Both the position numbers and the translations under genes were made by a program. Shown here piece by piece: positions 45,207-56,799 of a stretch of DNA of 64,000 nucleotides. Each line of letters begins with the position of its first letter. Positions within the stretch are counted from its first letter, which is position 1. The DNA is from Ceratodon purpureus (taxonomy: Eukaryota; Streptophyta; Bryopsida; Pseudoditrichales; Ditrichaceae), in contig CM026423.1 of NCBI GenBank assembly GCA_014871385.1, positions 2,546,408-2,610,407 on the forward strand, in the 5' to 3' direction. The notes beneath the pieces were generated by a model, which saw only the letters and a list, made by a program, of their open reading frames with translations, ran no database searches and was not told where the DNA came from.

Positions 45207-46933
45207 CTAGTACCCAACATACACAGCTGCGTTAACTACGTAACAATCATCATTCTTGTCTCCCATGGCCTCCAAGGCGACACCACTAGAGCATATTAGC
45301 CCCCCGTCAACAACTTCAACTTCCAAAATCTCGCCGCTGCAAAAGACCCCAAATGCTTAGCACCATCATATCTAGAGTTAAAGAAATATGCCCAACCTAA
45401 AGGAGATGCAGTTCAACCCACCCAGTTGTCATTTGACGTAGTGCACTTACAGACTCCTTGTCCGCTTCATTATAGACTCTTACGATTTTCACAACAGTAG
45501 CTCCAGAAGGAAACATGAAGTGTGCCAATTAGAAGGAAATTGCAAAACCTAGATAAGATTTTGAGAGTTTCTACGTCTAATTGCTGAGCACATTCCAGTC
45601 ATGGAAAGACTAGAAACGAAATCACTAGTAAACGAGACTGCTTTGAGTAGCTTAGTGATGAACTCGAGGGATAGCGTCATCAGAAACCTGACGAAATTTG
45701 GACTAACTAGATATCTAATCCTCTACACTGCAGGTATCAGCAAACGCAAAATAATAGTCCAAGAAATACTAGTGACGCAGAAAATCATTGCAACAAAGTA
45801 AGCTGTATCCATGACTTACTATGGGAAGACGGCCTTCACTTTTTCAATGTCCAAATCCTTCTGCACAGAGTGGGGAACTCCCAGCTTCACCCTCAATTTC
45901 ATTTGCTGATAGCTCACACCAGGAAGCGCACCTGCCCAGAAACAGGGATTTACATATGGCTCATGACACTTTAAAATTATAAAATAGAGAGGTCAACCTG
46001 AAAGCGTCTCTGTCGACAATGTGCTGAAAAGCTATCTGCAGCTTGAACCTAAACAGAATCCTTCAAAATGTTAAATAATATGTAGGAAGTACCAGTCCGA
46101 AACGCAGGAATAGAGTTTGAGCTGATGGCGTTTTTGCAGGCTCTAACAGCAGCCGCGGTCACATCCTGTCTGCCCATTCCCAACATCTGTCAACAACATT
46201 GATCAAATGATTCCACAAGACATGACACCAACTATTTCCACAATCACATTCCTCACGCAAAGATTCTATGAATGAATGCCATATCTCTAAGAGCTAGGCA
46301 GCACCCATGGACGAAAGGAATTCAACTGCATTAATGGGGAAACTAATTCACCAATGTTTCATAATTAAACGTCAACCTACATTGAGGTCAGGAATCAGAG
46401 AATCCCCGACCTGAATTCACGTCACTGAACGTGCGCACAAAATGATCCGGAAATAAAACCCTAATTCAAGCAATTGGAGAACAAGCAAATGACAACCTCA
46501 CGCCCTTCAATGAACACAAAGCCTCTGTAGATTTGCATACACAACCGAATACCCAACAAATCGTGCCGATCAACTAGCGAGGAACGAATACCCAAAATTC
46601 AACAAACGCCCTTGACCTAAAAGAAACAGCAATCAGATGCCACACCCGGAAAACTTACCCATGTTGATCATATCCCGTCCCCATCTCGACGAACAGCAAG
46701 CGCAGGCTCTTCGGATCGCCCGTCCCGGGCAATGGCGTCCCCGCCGCGGCTGGTGCCGAATTCGCCATGACCTCCACCTTCCTCCTCTTCGCAGATGGCG
46801 TCGACTTCCACCCCACTACTTGCCCCTGCTTGGCAACCAATGGGCAAAACGGGGCACTTGAGCCAGAGCGAGGATTTGAAGGTAAACTCGGAGCAGGAAG
46901 CAGAAAAGACGTGGGCGAGGATTGCAGCAGCAT
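45207..46933 (-). CDS. Lin0512-family protein, probably plastid-targeted
   Basis: Four minus-strand exons (46659-46933, 46093-46169, 45820-45931, 45207-45336) join in phase with GT-AG borders. After a serine/proline-rich N-terminal extension of about 60 residues that looks like a transit peptide, the conserved domain begins at LRLLFVEMGTGYDQHGQDVT and continues AAVRACKNAISSNSIPAFR, ALPGVSYQQMKLRVKLGVP, DLDIEKVKAVFPYGEILEV, DGGLICSSG and MGDKNDDCYVVNAAVYVGY to the stop. This pattern is the Lin0512 family (TIGR02058), conserved in bacteria and plants with no established function. The chosen start is the ATG at 46933; an in-frame one lies at 46966. The gene looks intact. Confidence 0.85.
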
Positions 46934-46966
46934 GGCGAATACTGTACTCGGAAGAAAATTCTTCAA

Positions 46967-47899
46967 CTTGGGTATGGATTTTCCAAAAAAATTAATTCCT
47001 CAAATGACTAAAGACAAGTCAGCGGCCCGAAGGCGTGGCGAGGGAGGCTGCCTGTCGGGATCTCGCAACCATGCCTTCGATTTGGTCGAGGTTACAACAT
47101 CTCCTCACCATAGCCCCAAAGCCGTCATAAAACCCGCATCCAGCATCATCCATTCAAATGACAGTGATTTCTGAATAATTTGTGCATAATAGCATGGTTT
47201 GCTAAAATGATTAAAGATTGGTTCAAAGACGGTAATTTAGTAGCTATTTTCAGAATTCACAGTCTCAGATCGTTGTATTTATTAGCAGTATATTTTTCAT
47301 TTGGTAGGATTTGAGCTAAAATTCTCCAGTTTTAACACTAGAGATGATATTGAATTTAGGTGTATTTTTTGGATGAACATTATTGAGCCTTCTAAAGGAC
47401 GGATACGCTGTCTTGGTCTGTTGTGAATCACTGGACAGCATTTAATGTTATTCAGAAATTGTTCTATAAAGATGCACCGAATGTATTTTAACAAGTTGAT
47501 ATGGTTACATGTAGTTGAATGTTTTTGGATGGATTTGAAGATCATGTCGGAAAATCTTGAATTGACCGGAACAGTTGCTTAATTCCCCATCTTCAGCAGA
47601 TACAGTGATTGTTCAAAAACAGTTGTGATAATTTCAAGGGACTTGTAGGATATTGTGTTAGACGTGAATCATGGTGTAAAGAACACGTCCGAAGCCAACA
47701 CTAAAACAAAAATTTACAATGACTTGGATCGCTACTGTGCTACTGTACAATTTTGAACTCTACATTCTCACATGCTCTTGATATGGATTGAGGTATAGAT
47801 TCCGTCGGTAAACTATGGACCCTCAATATTCTGCCCATTAAAGAGCATTCGCATGTATGATTTACAAGTGGGCTTTCTTCACAGCACTTCCCGATTATC
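46967..47899. other. intergenic between Lin0512 gene and secreted-protein gene
   Basis: The Lin0512 promoter should lie at the left of this interval and the 3' end of the next gene at the right. Plus-strand frames around 46767-47174 are antisense shadows of the Lin0512 first exon. Confidence 0.3.
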
Positions 47900-48742
47900 T
47901 CACCACGCCGAGCTCCATGGCGAGCCAATTTCATGATTCGCTAAACCGACCATCTGCACATCGATGACAGTTCGATTCAAGAACTAATCTCGAGAGAAGC
48001 ACACTTCAGTGAAATACTCTACAAGTTTTCATTTTGGTTCTTAAGAGCTTCACGTGCTCACTAAAACAATGAGTCCACTCATATCATTTAAATTTAATGC
48101 ATTTAAACCATGACAGAGATTCCTGGTGTATCGACATCTTCATCGCAAATAATGTATCCATCCACGAAAATAAGAACAAGTACGTACTTGAATCTGTTTC
48201 AGGTAATTTGGCTCCGTAATTGATGGTGGTGCCACCGATATTTCATCCTCTCCGTCTTCGAGTATGGAAGCTGTCGAACTCGGACCCTGAACTGTGCAAC
48301 GCTGAAATCCGAAATATCCTAGCAACGAAGGTGTCTTGAGGCACAGATCACCTCCTTCGCACCCCGATGACTGGCAGGTCGTGAGCTCCAACACGAATAG
48401 AATCCTGGGCGCGTTCACCAGTTTCTGTGCAATGGGGACGGTGTACTTCGCATTCAGTGCCCGGTTCAGTGGCTTGCCGGTGACAACCAGCTGGATCGTA
48501 ATGACGGGGTCACTACGCGAGACGAGGACGGTCTGAGTGGCTCCCGGCGCCACGAATACGCCGTTCATGACGGCTCCTGTTTCGTTCGGCAACAGATTCC
48601 TGCACCGCGCCGTCGCAATATGGTCTCCAAGTCTGTAAGGTCGTGCTGTAGCAGGCTGCGCTGGGAACATAACCAACAGCAGGGTTACCAAACTCCCAAA
48701 CCGCCAAACTGCCGAACTGAATCGTTCGAGAAGGATCACCAT
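47900..48742 (-). CDS. unrecognised secreted or membrane-anchored protein, 202 aa
   Basis: Exon 1 (48188-48742) starts MVILLERFSSAVWRFGSL and continues with VTLLLVMFPAQPATA, a typical signal peptide with cleavage expected after the alanines. The mature part includes ARCRNLLPNETGAVMNGVF, SDPVITIQLVVTG and six Cys, two in TTCQSSGCEGGDLC, suggesting disulphides. A CAA/GTACGT donor ends the exon; a short final exon (47900-47953) after GATGTGCAG adds MVGLANHEIGSPWSSAW and a stop. The second exon is inferred from splice sites and phase. One N-glycosylation site (NET) is visible. I cannot name the family. Confidence 0.6.
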
Positions 48743-49145
48743 GATCGGTCTGCTGCTGTAATCTGCAAGTGATAAGTGGAATTGGCAGCACACACAAGTC
48801 TTACAAAGTTGTAATCCTGTGTTCTCAGAATAACTGCATGAGTATCACTGGGGCATCATAAGTTGAACACTACACAAGCATATTATCCAAAACACCGACT
48901 ACGAAATCAGCGAAGTGTAGAAAGATGTTTGGGAAACGATGGAATGAATATTGATTTTCGAGTTCATATGTATCATTTCCTGCTGCAGGCTCGGTGTCAT
49001 GCGTTACAAGGTTTAGCACATGGTGATGGTACAAGAAGGAGTGGAAGAGTTCTTAAACGTACAGTAGTGGAAGGCACTTTACAAAAAGGTACTGGGTTTT
49101 CCTCTGAGTACAATGTCCAGATGCACAAAATCGGCTTAATCTATA
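48743..49145. other. upstream of the secreted-protein gene
   Basis: No recognised gene. A plus-strand frame at 48863-49255 runs into the foldback element and is not supported. Confidence 0.3.
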
Positions 49146-49489
49146 GTGGGAGTCACAGTAGACAAATCTCAGGGAATGTCCATTCTCCCGGAATGTTACT
49201 TCATCCAAGTAGAATTTACCTTGAGTCACCATTCTCCCACTTCATGGAAGTATGATGAGGTGTCACTCTCTCCTCCAACCTCAATGTCCATTCTCCCGGA
49301 AGTGCTTCCGTGCTCTTGGGAAGGTGGAAGCACTTCCGGGAGAATGGACATTGAGGTTGGAGGAGAGAGTGACACCTCATCATACTTCCATGAAGTGGGA
49401 GAATGGTAACTCAAGGTAACTTCTACTTGGATGAAGTAACATTCCGGGAGAATGGACATTCCCTGAGATTTGTCTACTGTGACTCCCAC
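49146..49489. repeat. foldback element: 164-bp arms, 16-bp loop
   Basis: The left arm (49146-49309) and right arm (49326-49489) are reverse complements with about two mismatches in 164 positions, separated by 16 bases. Within each arm the motif AATGTCCATTCTCCCGGAA occurs twice, so the element has four copies. Outer ends read GTGGGAGTCACAG. Because of the symmetry both strands carry an almost identical 87-codon open frame. Transcription through it would give one long hairpin RNA. It resembles a foldback or very young hairpin MITE; flanks do not show a clear target duplication. Confidence 0.9.
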
Positions 49490-50399
49490 TTATATCTATT
49501 TTGGCACAACTTATGGGAATGAAGAATTTCCGTATGATCACTGGGCTGGCTAATTGGGTACAATAGATACGTGTAATATTGTCATAGTACCTAAGAGAAA
49601 CCTTTACAGTAGTGATGCAAATTCTTAAGACAGAAAGTTAATTTTTCAGGGATGGTCAACGATCTCAGAAATCGACTCCCCACTTAGCTTTAATGTGAGT
49701 GACTAAGTTTAGCCTTTCCAAAACCATGTGCTCAGCACTTGGTTAGGGATTTGGAAAGGGTATGGCTTGCAGATCTTGCACCCATGATGTTCCCGTACTT
49801 AGTAAGTTTGGCCCCTACTTGGTATGGTTGTCATGGAAATGGCCGAACGAGTATGTAAGTAACTTAGCTCAGTGTTAATAATAGGCCTTCGAAGTCATGA
49901 GGTGTAAGAATATCCCGCATTGCATTCAAAAAGTGTTTGCAAGTGTAAAGCTTTACCAGATCGACTGAAACCTGGTATTAATGAGAATTTAAACTTGGAA
50001 TCGTTTCAGCCATTCCATGCCCATTGGAAGTCTCAAGTTTCTGATACCATATGGATTTGTGTGTGCTAGGTACCCTTCAGAGCGCTTAAGAAGGTTTTTA
50101 TTTTTTTATTTTTAATTTGGGAGTGCATCTAAAAAAATTCTCTTCAGAAGGTCACAGGACGTTATCTTCATGACTCATGAGAGGATTTTGGTCGAATTTA
50201 CACCTCCTTTGTTACTAGTTGCAACTTCAGTAATTATATCCTGTTCAATTTTCTGTATTATCTTCTTAAATTTTCTTTGATGATGGTTCATCAAGGGTGT
50301 CAAAAAAAGATATTCATAACTTCAAACTGTGTTGAAGGGGCTACAGTTTGTGACTTGTGCGTGTTGGAGGATTACTGACATCATTTCTGACTAACAAAG
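49490..50399. other. intergenic, no gene supported
   Basis: AT-moderate sequence with short frames only. Confidence 0.3.
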
Positions 50400-51520
50400 G
50401 AGTGCAGCAGTGAAGATTTACAAATTGCATAATGTCACACCAAGAATCAGACAAGAAATGGAGTTTTCTCCTTTTCAACCTTGCACACTACTACCGGTTG
50501 TTCATTGTGTTCAATTTGAGACCAATGCAGGTCAGCTCGAAGGAGCATCTCTCGAGCTCAAAATGCGTAGAGAACATAAATTCTTTATAGAAAGAAACGA
50601 CTTACAGAGCAAGCTGGAATACTTTACAGATCAGTTCATTCGCTGTTCCACGGCTTCTTGTTGATGAATGCAAAGCAACATCGTCAAGCTAGCTAGTTTT
50701 AAAAACTTCACATCACGCCACGAAATTAGCTCCTTGGATACTATGAAGCACATTAGGCCCGTCGTGCTCATGTATCAGAGATTAAAAACAACACACTAGA
50801 GGGCAATGAGAATCATACCGTGATTGAGACATGGACGTGGACGCCGCCGTTGAGATTCTTTCTCAGGAATTCCGCAACTGGACTCCCCTGCCCTACATGA
50901 TGCAACAGCTCAAGGCACACATTTGGCATCCGAACGAAGACAACGTGGGTGTGCTTCAGAGAAGCATGCTCCTGCACATTCAGCACCAGGCACCATTATT
51001 CACTAGAAACTCTAAAACGGCGCATCTTCACATCAAAAATTTGGCATGCCCATCTATCTGCACTAGTAGAGAACTGACGTTTTCCATTTACTATTTTCAG
51101 GATTATGAACACTGTTGAGTAGAGTTGGTCACATAGGACAAGAAAAAGAGCGCTTTTCCGCATTCTCGCAAGTGAGAAGCGACACTTTTGAAATGGAAAA
51201 CGTCAGGTTCTCTACTAGTGCTGCTATTTATATCGAGGCCAATACATTGGAATCAAAGAATTTGTGGTTCAAGTTGCCAGATGAAGTGGCATTTGTAGCA
51301 ATTTGACGCTTTTTATTCTTATTTTGAGCCATTGTAGAAATTGGTGAATCAGGAGCGACATAACATACGAGGAAAAGTGGCACTTTTTTGAATTTTCAAT
51401 CAGTCAGAAAAGTCACTTTCGTAACTAGTGTGTGAAGATGCAAACTTGGAGAAACCAGAGGTTTGGATTTCAGGTTATTAGTAGAATCATAAACAAAACC
51501 CTCAAACATTACTAAGAGAG
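50400..51520 (-). pseudogene. partial copy of the methylmalonyl-CoA epimerase gene
   Basis: 50400-50650 matches the 3' flank 58870-59100, and 50660-51050 matches 59938-60320 with exon 2. Exon 2 of the copy (50819-50971, minus) remains open and in frame (KHTHVVFVRMPNVCLELLHH, VAEFLRKNLNGGVHV), with one 3-bp insertion and both splice sites kept. Exon 3 and its intron (59100-59930 in the parent) are missing. Exon 1 is missing too: the leader match resumes at about 51245-51275 and 51425-51500. A CACTA MITE sits at the exon 1 side. The copy cannot make an enzyme. Flank conservation shows a DNA-level segmental duplication, not retroposition. Confidence 0.8.
51061..51220. mobile_element. 160-bp CACTA-type MITE
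   Basis: The left end CACTAGTAGAGAACTGACG and the right end CGTCAGGTTCTCTACTAGTG are inverted repeats of about 29 bp with one indel. The 3-bp duplication CTG lies at 51058-51060 and 51221-51223. CACTA termini with a 3-bp duplication are diagnostic of the CMC/EnSpm superfamily. The interior has no coding capacity. Confidence 0.85.
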
Positions 51521-54359
51521 ATGAGGAGGGGTTTCTAGAGGGGGGAGAGCACAATAAAGTGTACCACAAAGTGCAAAATGTGATCACTAAGAAGTGAATA
51601 TGAAGTGTGCTGTTTTTTAAAACTCAAAGCTGATTTTGAGCATTTTAGTGTAGTTTTTGAGCATTTTGGTCACTTCCTAAGGTGTCATAAGGTCTCTTGC
51701 TGGCATCTTCTTAAAAAGAACATCCTCAATTGAAACTAAATTTGACCACTAGTTCTAAATCATGAAAATGAACTTTTCCAAAGTCTTAATTTCTTCATTT
51801 TGTGCCCTCTATTGTCTTTAGAGGATGTTTTTTTCAATTTAAAAAACAATGTTCGGTGAAAAAAAACCCACAAAAAGTACCGCAGAAGTGACCCACTTAA
51901 AAACCATCTTTGCAATACTTTTGGAACCCTAAACCAATTAATGAATATATGAATTGACAATTTTAAAATACCTCTTCAACATACGGAGGGCACCACTTAA
52001 TTAAAAGTGATTTTTTAATAGTTTTTTATTCTTTTACAGTCACTTTTTTCAAATTTTTCAAGTTGTAGAAAAACAAGTTGAGAATCCATATTAGCCAAAA
52101 AATTGACTTCAATAGTACATCTTTCCATCATTTTTGTGCAATTTTTGCAAAAGGCCTGAAACTGGCCAATAGCTAAGCACTTTTTTGGTCCACTTTATTG
52201 TGCTTCTCCCTAGAGATGTGTTGTCATAAAACTAATTCCTCGACTCATTAATAAGTTGAGTCTACAATCCCAATGTTCCAAGAAGACTTCATTAAATCGC
52301 TTCTCAAAATAAACATGATATAAAAATAAAAATAAATCATTACTTTATATATATTTTATACTTATAAAATTCATGAATTATGCATTATGTACAAAAATTA
52401 TGTACAAACAAATCAAAATGTTTTGCTAGTAATTTGATTATCAGCAATTGTTAATTGCTAGTTATTATTAGATATTTGATCATAATGCTTAATTATTATT
52501 AATATGATTTGATTGTATCTCTTTGTAGCACTCTTGCCTTTCAAAGGTAAAAAATCACCTATCTTTTCCAAGAATCCAAGCAATGTAACCCTTTTTAATT
52601 TTGATAGCATTTTTTTCTCATGTGGTTCCAAAAGGTAAGCATTGCAAGGCCTAGCTAGTTTACTTCTGTGTCGGGTAGCGAATGCGGCACCCCTAATGAA
52701 AGAAGATACATATAAACATGTATGGAGCTGAATCCTTTTAGAATGCTTAAAACAAATGGTTAGTTCTTAAAAAATTGAATTGTGATTTCAAACATGCTCT
52801 AACTATCATTACAGCTCCTTCCATACTACATGACTTTTGTATTGATATTGGAGACGTAAAAAGGAAGACAAAATAGACATTTTATCAAAAAACAAAAAAC
52901 CAAATAAATTTGTTTAAACATGATAAAAGACACTACATTTAAATAAAGATAAAATCTAGATAAAGGGCATTGTTTTAAAAACAAATAAGAAATTATTACA
53001 CACTATGAAGTAATTCCCTTTTTTAATCCCCAGCAACCAACTTTAAATTTTATTTTTTTTAAATACCAAGTCATATCAACTTTAAATTGATTTTTTTCAA
53101 ATACTAAGTTATATCTTTTAATTTGAAAAAAATAGAATTCATGAATTATATATTAAAATGTTAAAAAGTAAAATACTTTTATATTTTGACTATCAGTAAT
53201 TGTTAACTTCTAGTTATTATTGAAAATTTGGTCGTAATGCTTAATTATTATTAATATGATTTGATTGCATGTCTTTATCACGCTCTTGCCTTTGAAAGGT
53301 AAAAGAATCAAATGTCTTCTCCAAGGAATCTAACCCTTTTCAATTTCGTAGCCATTTTTCTCAATAGTTCCAAAAGGTACGGATTGCAAGGTGTGGTTTA
53401 CTTCCTTGTCTGGTAGCAAATGCGGCAACGGTCGTGAGTTGGGATGGTCATGTTTGTTGTTGAGCTCTTTGTGTGTGAGAGAGAATATATATGGGAGTGT
53501 AATTGATATATATTGATGAAGACAATATTGGTATGGACATAGTCAATATGATTTACTTTGATGGAGAGGATTTTGGAAGGAACACACTCAATGGTTCTTT
53601 GTTAAAAGATAATATAGTTTATCAATATATGGAGTAGAAGTTACAAAAACAAATGATGAGAGTTCCTTTTACAGTTTGTTTGTTGTGAGAACCAATTGAA
53701 CCTTGTGCACACAAAATTTATAGACAAACAAGATACACAAATTTTATTTTATTTTTAAAACACAAACAAGAAAAATTTATTACCAGCTGCGAAGAAAAAA
53801 AACTTACACAAAATATTCACTCACATTTTTTATCACTTGTCAACAATGTCAAGCAGGATCTTTTAGTATCTTGAAAAATGAAAACACAAGGAAAACACAT
53901 TGAACTTCTCCCCAATATGATTGTTGATGGCTCGTTTACATTGATTGACTGATAAAAATCACCCACGGGCCACTGCCTTACATGCTCAGAAATTACTCCC
54001 CAATTTAAGGGATGTACTCGTTACTAAAGACTGCTCAGCAGACGCTTGCACATCATGCAAAGTTACTCGCCTAAATTCTTCAAAAAGAAATCTTGGTAAA
54101 TTACATCAATTCTCCCATCATACTAAACAAATATTTTGATGAGTCCAAAAAATACATATTTAAACAAGTTTATTAAGATTTTTTTTAAATCAAATTTTTT
54201 AATAATCAAACACTTATATCTATATCATTTTAGTCAAAGAAATTCACAATTCTCATCAAGTAATTTCATGGTATTGAACATAATAAAGAGCCAAAAAAAA
54301 TCATTTTTTATTTATAGTTCCTAATTTTAATTACACAACAAAAAAATATTTAATATTTA
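51521..54359. other. AT-rich intergenic DNA
   Basis: No gene is supported. It contains the diverged direct repeat listed separately. Confidence 0.45.
52370..53425 (+). repeat. diverged direct repeat, two copies of about 280 bp
   Basis: 52370-52695 and about 53140-53425 share CTAGTTATTATT, TAATGCTTAATTATTATTAA, CTCTTGCCTTT.AAAGGTAAA, GGTTCCAAAAGGTA and GTAGC.AATGCGGCA in the same order. The copies are offset by about 735 bp. They could be relic terminal repeats or a local duplication. Confidence 0.6.
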
Positions 54360-54915
54360 ATTATAATTTTGTTTTTGAGAACAGTTCCATCTTCCATGAT
54401 CCAAACACCACCATAAGTACTTCCGCATATCTTCTTTCATTTATTCAGAGTTTTCTAGATTTATGTCATGTGCAATATCCACAGTCCAAGCAATAACAAA
54501 CAAACCATAAGACACTACATCGATTTGTTGTTGTACTTTAGCATATTCTGGAAAAGAAATTTGGAATTCTTATAAACCTCGTCATTATTACTTTATCTAA
54601 AGAATGACATTCCAAACTGTTATAAACTATACAATGATAATCGTTATTGTGTTGTGGACGGAAATAGACAAACATTTAATGCATACCATCTAAATGATGA
54701 TAAAATTGTAACCAAGATGCTGTCACAACCTATATAAGAACTTCTTGAAGATCTACACGTGTCACATCTACTTGAAATCCTTTATAGAGCAAATTTTGTT
54801 CATATAATAATGTGAAAGATGCGTTCATATGAATGTCATTTAACCAGTCATTTGTAAGTAGGGACCGCTCATCTTTACGTTCCAAATTAAATCTTTTTAT
54901 CCAATATTCAACTGG
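54360..54915 (-). pseudogene. Ulp1/C48-type protease remnant in the Harbinger-like cluster
   Basis: On the minus strand ERSLLTNDWLNDIHMNASFT and LLYEQN match the Ulp1 entry motif (WLND). NDYHCIVYNSLECHSLD and then VQQQIDVVSYGLFVIAWTVD, IAHDIN and MRKYLWWCLDHGRW match the C-terminal part of plant transposon-borne Ulp1 proteases. The catalytic Cys of the QxxxxxDCG motif is Tyr here, and several stops and shifts break the frame. It lies in the same orientation as the two Harbinger-type frames to its right. Confidence 0.6.
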
Positions 54916-55199
54916 AAAAAAAAAATTGATAAAAAAATATTAAAATTTACATGATACTCTACAAAATTGTTATTTTAAAACAAGATTAATTTAATCAATT
55001 AAAAAAAATTACTCAAAGATAAATACCAATATATTATGTATAGAAGTTGTAAACTAAGTTTTATACCATGTTGATAGACTTTACCTTGTTCTTGGTTTTT
55101 ATTGTCATCACTTATTTCCATGGAACCATCTTCCTTAGTTTTAGAGTTATCTTCATCATTATTGGAATCATCTTCAATTTTTTTTAAATGATCTTTATT

Positions 55200-55926
55200 T
55201 TTTAAAAAAAACTTTGAATAGTTTTTTAAGTTCTTGAAATCGCTTGTCTTCTCAATCTTCCCTCATAGCTACAACCTTCTCAAATGTTCCCATTAAGTCT
55301 AAAATTGTTGTACAAATTAAATCATATGGTCTTATACGTTGATTTTTTTCCTTTAGCCCCTTCTTAGATATCTTTTTACTAAACATACTTGGTAGTAATT
55401 TACTTAACAATGAATTGCTTTGCTTTCTTGCTGATGTCTTACTTCTTCAATTGTCTTCACTTTTGTGGCTCTGTGGATGGTTACTTGATTCTTGAGTATC
55501 AGCATCAAGATCTATATTTTGCTTAATCCTTCCATCCAATACACCTAAAATACCTTTTTGGAGTTTGTCCAAGTATTTTTTCCATTTGAGACATAAGAGG
55601 CCATTTAGATCAAACTCTTCCACTTGAATTTTGATGACCTACCTCTTTTTTGTACCTCTTTTTCAAAGACTCCATTTTTTTTTTGCAACTCTTGCTAGTC
55701 TTTATAGATAGATCATTTTATTTTTTTGACTTCATTCACATAATTTGCACATTGATCCCAATTTTTACTTTTAAAATTCCCTCTTTTAATCTCAACATAC
55801 TTATCATCATAAAAATCTAGAAGATTTTCAGTTTATTTATCACTCCATTGAATTCTAATCCTTTTTTCTCCCATGTTTTCTCCTCAGTAGAACTTGAATC
55901 ACTACTACCTCTTTTTTTGGGAGCCA
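55200..55926 (-). pseudogene. Myb/trihelix-like DNA-binding protein of a Harbinger-type element
   Basis: The minus strand starts MAPKKRGSSDSSSTEEKTWE, and in a shifted frame gives LLxFYDDKYVEIKRGNFKSK, NWDQCANYVNEVKKIK, an arrangement typical of the SANT/Myb-like second protein of PIF/Harbinger elements. Later segments read MESLKKRYKKEVGHQNSSG and QRIRPYDLICTTILDLMGT, then a charged helix (EDKRFQELKKLFK). Many stops are present. The family name rests on composition, the trihelix-like W/F spacing and its position beside a HARBI1 nuclease. Confidence 0.55.
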
Positions 55927-56107
55927 TAATGAAATGAAAGAAAGTCTTTTATAAACTTTAAACAAACAACAAAGTAATCAATTGCTACAAAACAAATAAT
56001 TAAAAGCAAAAAATATTTAAATCATATTAAAACTATTTACCTTTATACATTTTGACTTTAAAAAAAATAAAAAATAAAATCAAAGAAAATAAATAAAAGA
56101 ACTAAAC

Positions 56108-56413
56108 ATGAACATAAACATAAACTTGAACATGAATATGAACATAAACATAAATATGAACATAAACATGAATATGAACATAAACATAAACATAAACTTG
56201 AACATGAATATGAACATAAACATGAATATGAACATAAACATAAACATAAACATAAACATAAACATAAACATAAACATAAACATAAACATAAACATAAACA
56301 TAAACATAAACATAAACATAAACATAAACATAAACATAAACATAAACATAAACATAAACATAAACATAAACATAAACATAAACATAAACATAAACATAAA
56401 CATAAACATAAAC
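56108..56413 (+). repeat. (AACATA)n microsatellite, about 50 copies
   Basis: Hexamer repeat, near perfect from 56225 on and interrupted before that by variants with TTG or TATG. It creates long NI/MF dipeptide frames that are not genes. Confidence 0.95.
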
Positions 56414-56799
56414 ATATTAAAAAAATGATATTATTTGGAAAAATATTACTACTAAAATAACTACTATTTATTCACTAAGTAGAAGTAGTAGTTACTTACT
56501 AAATATCCAAATACTTACTAAATACCATGTTAATTGATAATTCACTACTTGTTTAGTTTCCTTTTTTTAAAATCCTTCAATTTTTTCAAGTTTTCTAAAT
56601 TTTTCAAATTTTCCATCTTTTTGTCTTCTTCGTATTTTTCATGCTCAATTTTATATATTTTTTTAATCCAATCTTCATACAATCCATTTCTATACGTCTT
56701 TGCAATACTCTCCGAATTTTTTTCTTTTTCATACTCCTCTGGATTTAGCTTTTCTTCATCAAGACTATTTGGATTCTTATCCATTATTTGTTCATTACC

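Noticed and set aside
46767..47174. Plus-strand 135-codon frame
   Set aside because: Antisense to the first exon of the Lin0512 gene; no independent evidence.
49146..49489. 87-codon frame with GVTVDKSQGM resembling a Pif1/Helitron helicase motif
   Set aside because: The rest of the frame has no helicase features, and the repeated MSILPE comes from the internal repeated DNA motif of the foldback; the likeness is short and probably chance.
56080..56428. Long open frames of alternating Met-Phe or Asn-Ile on both strands
   Set aside because: They are produced by the hexanucleotide microsatellite and have no protein character.
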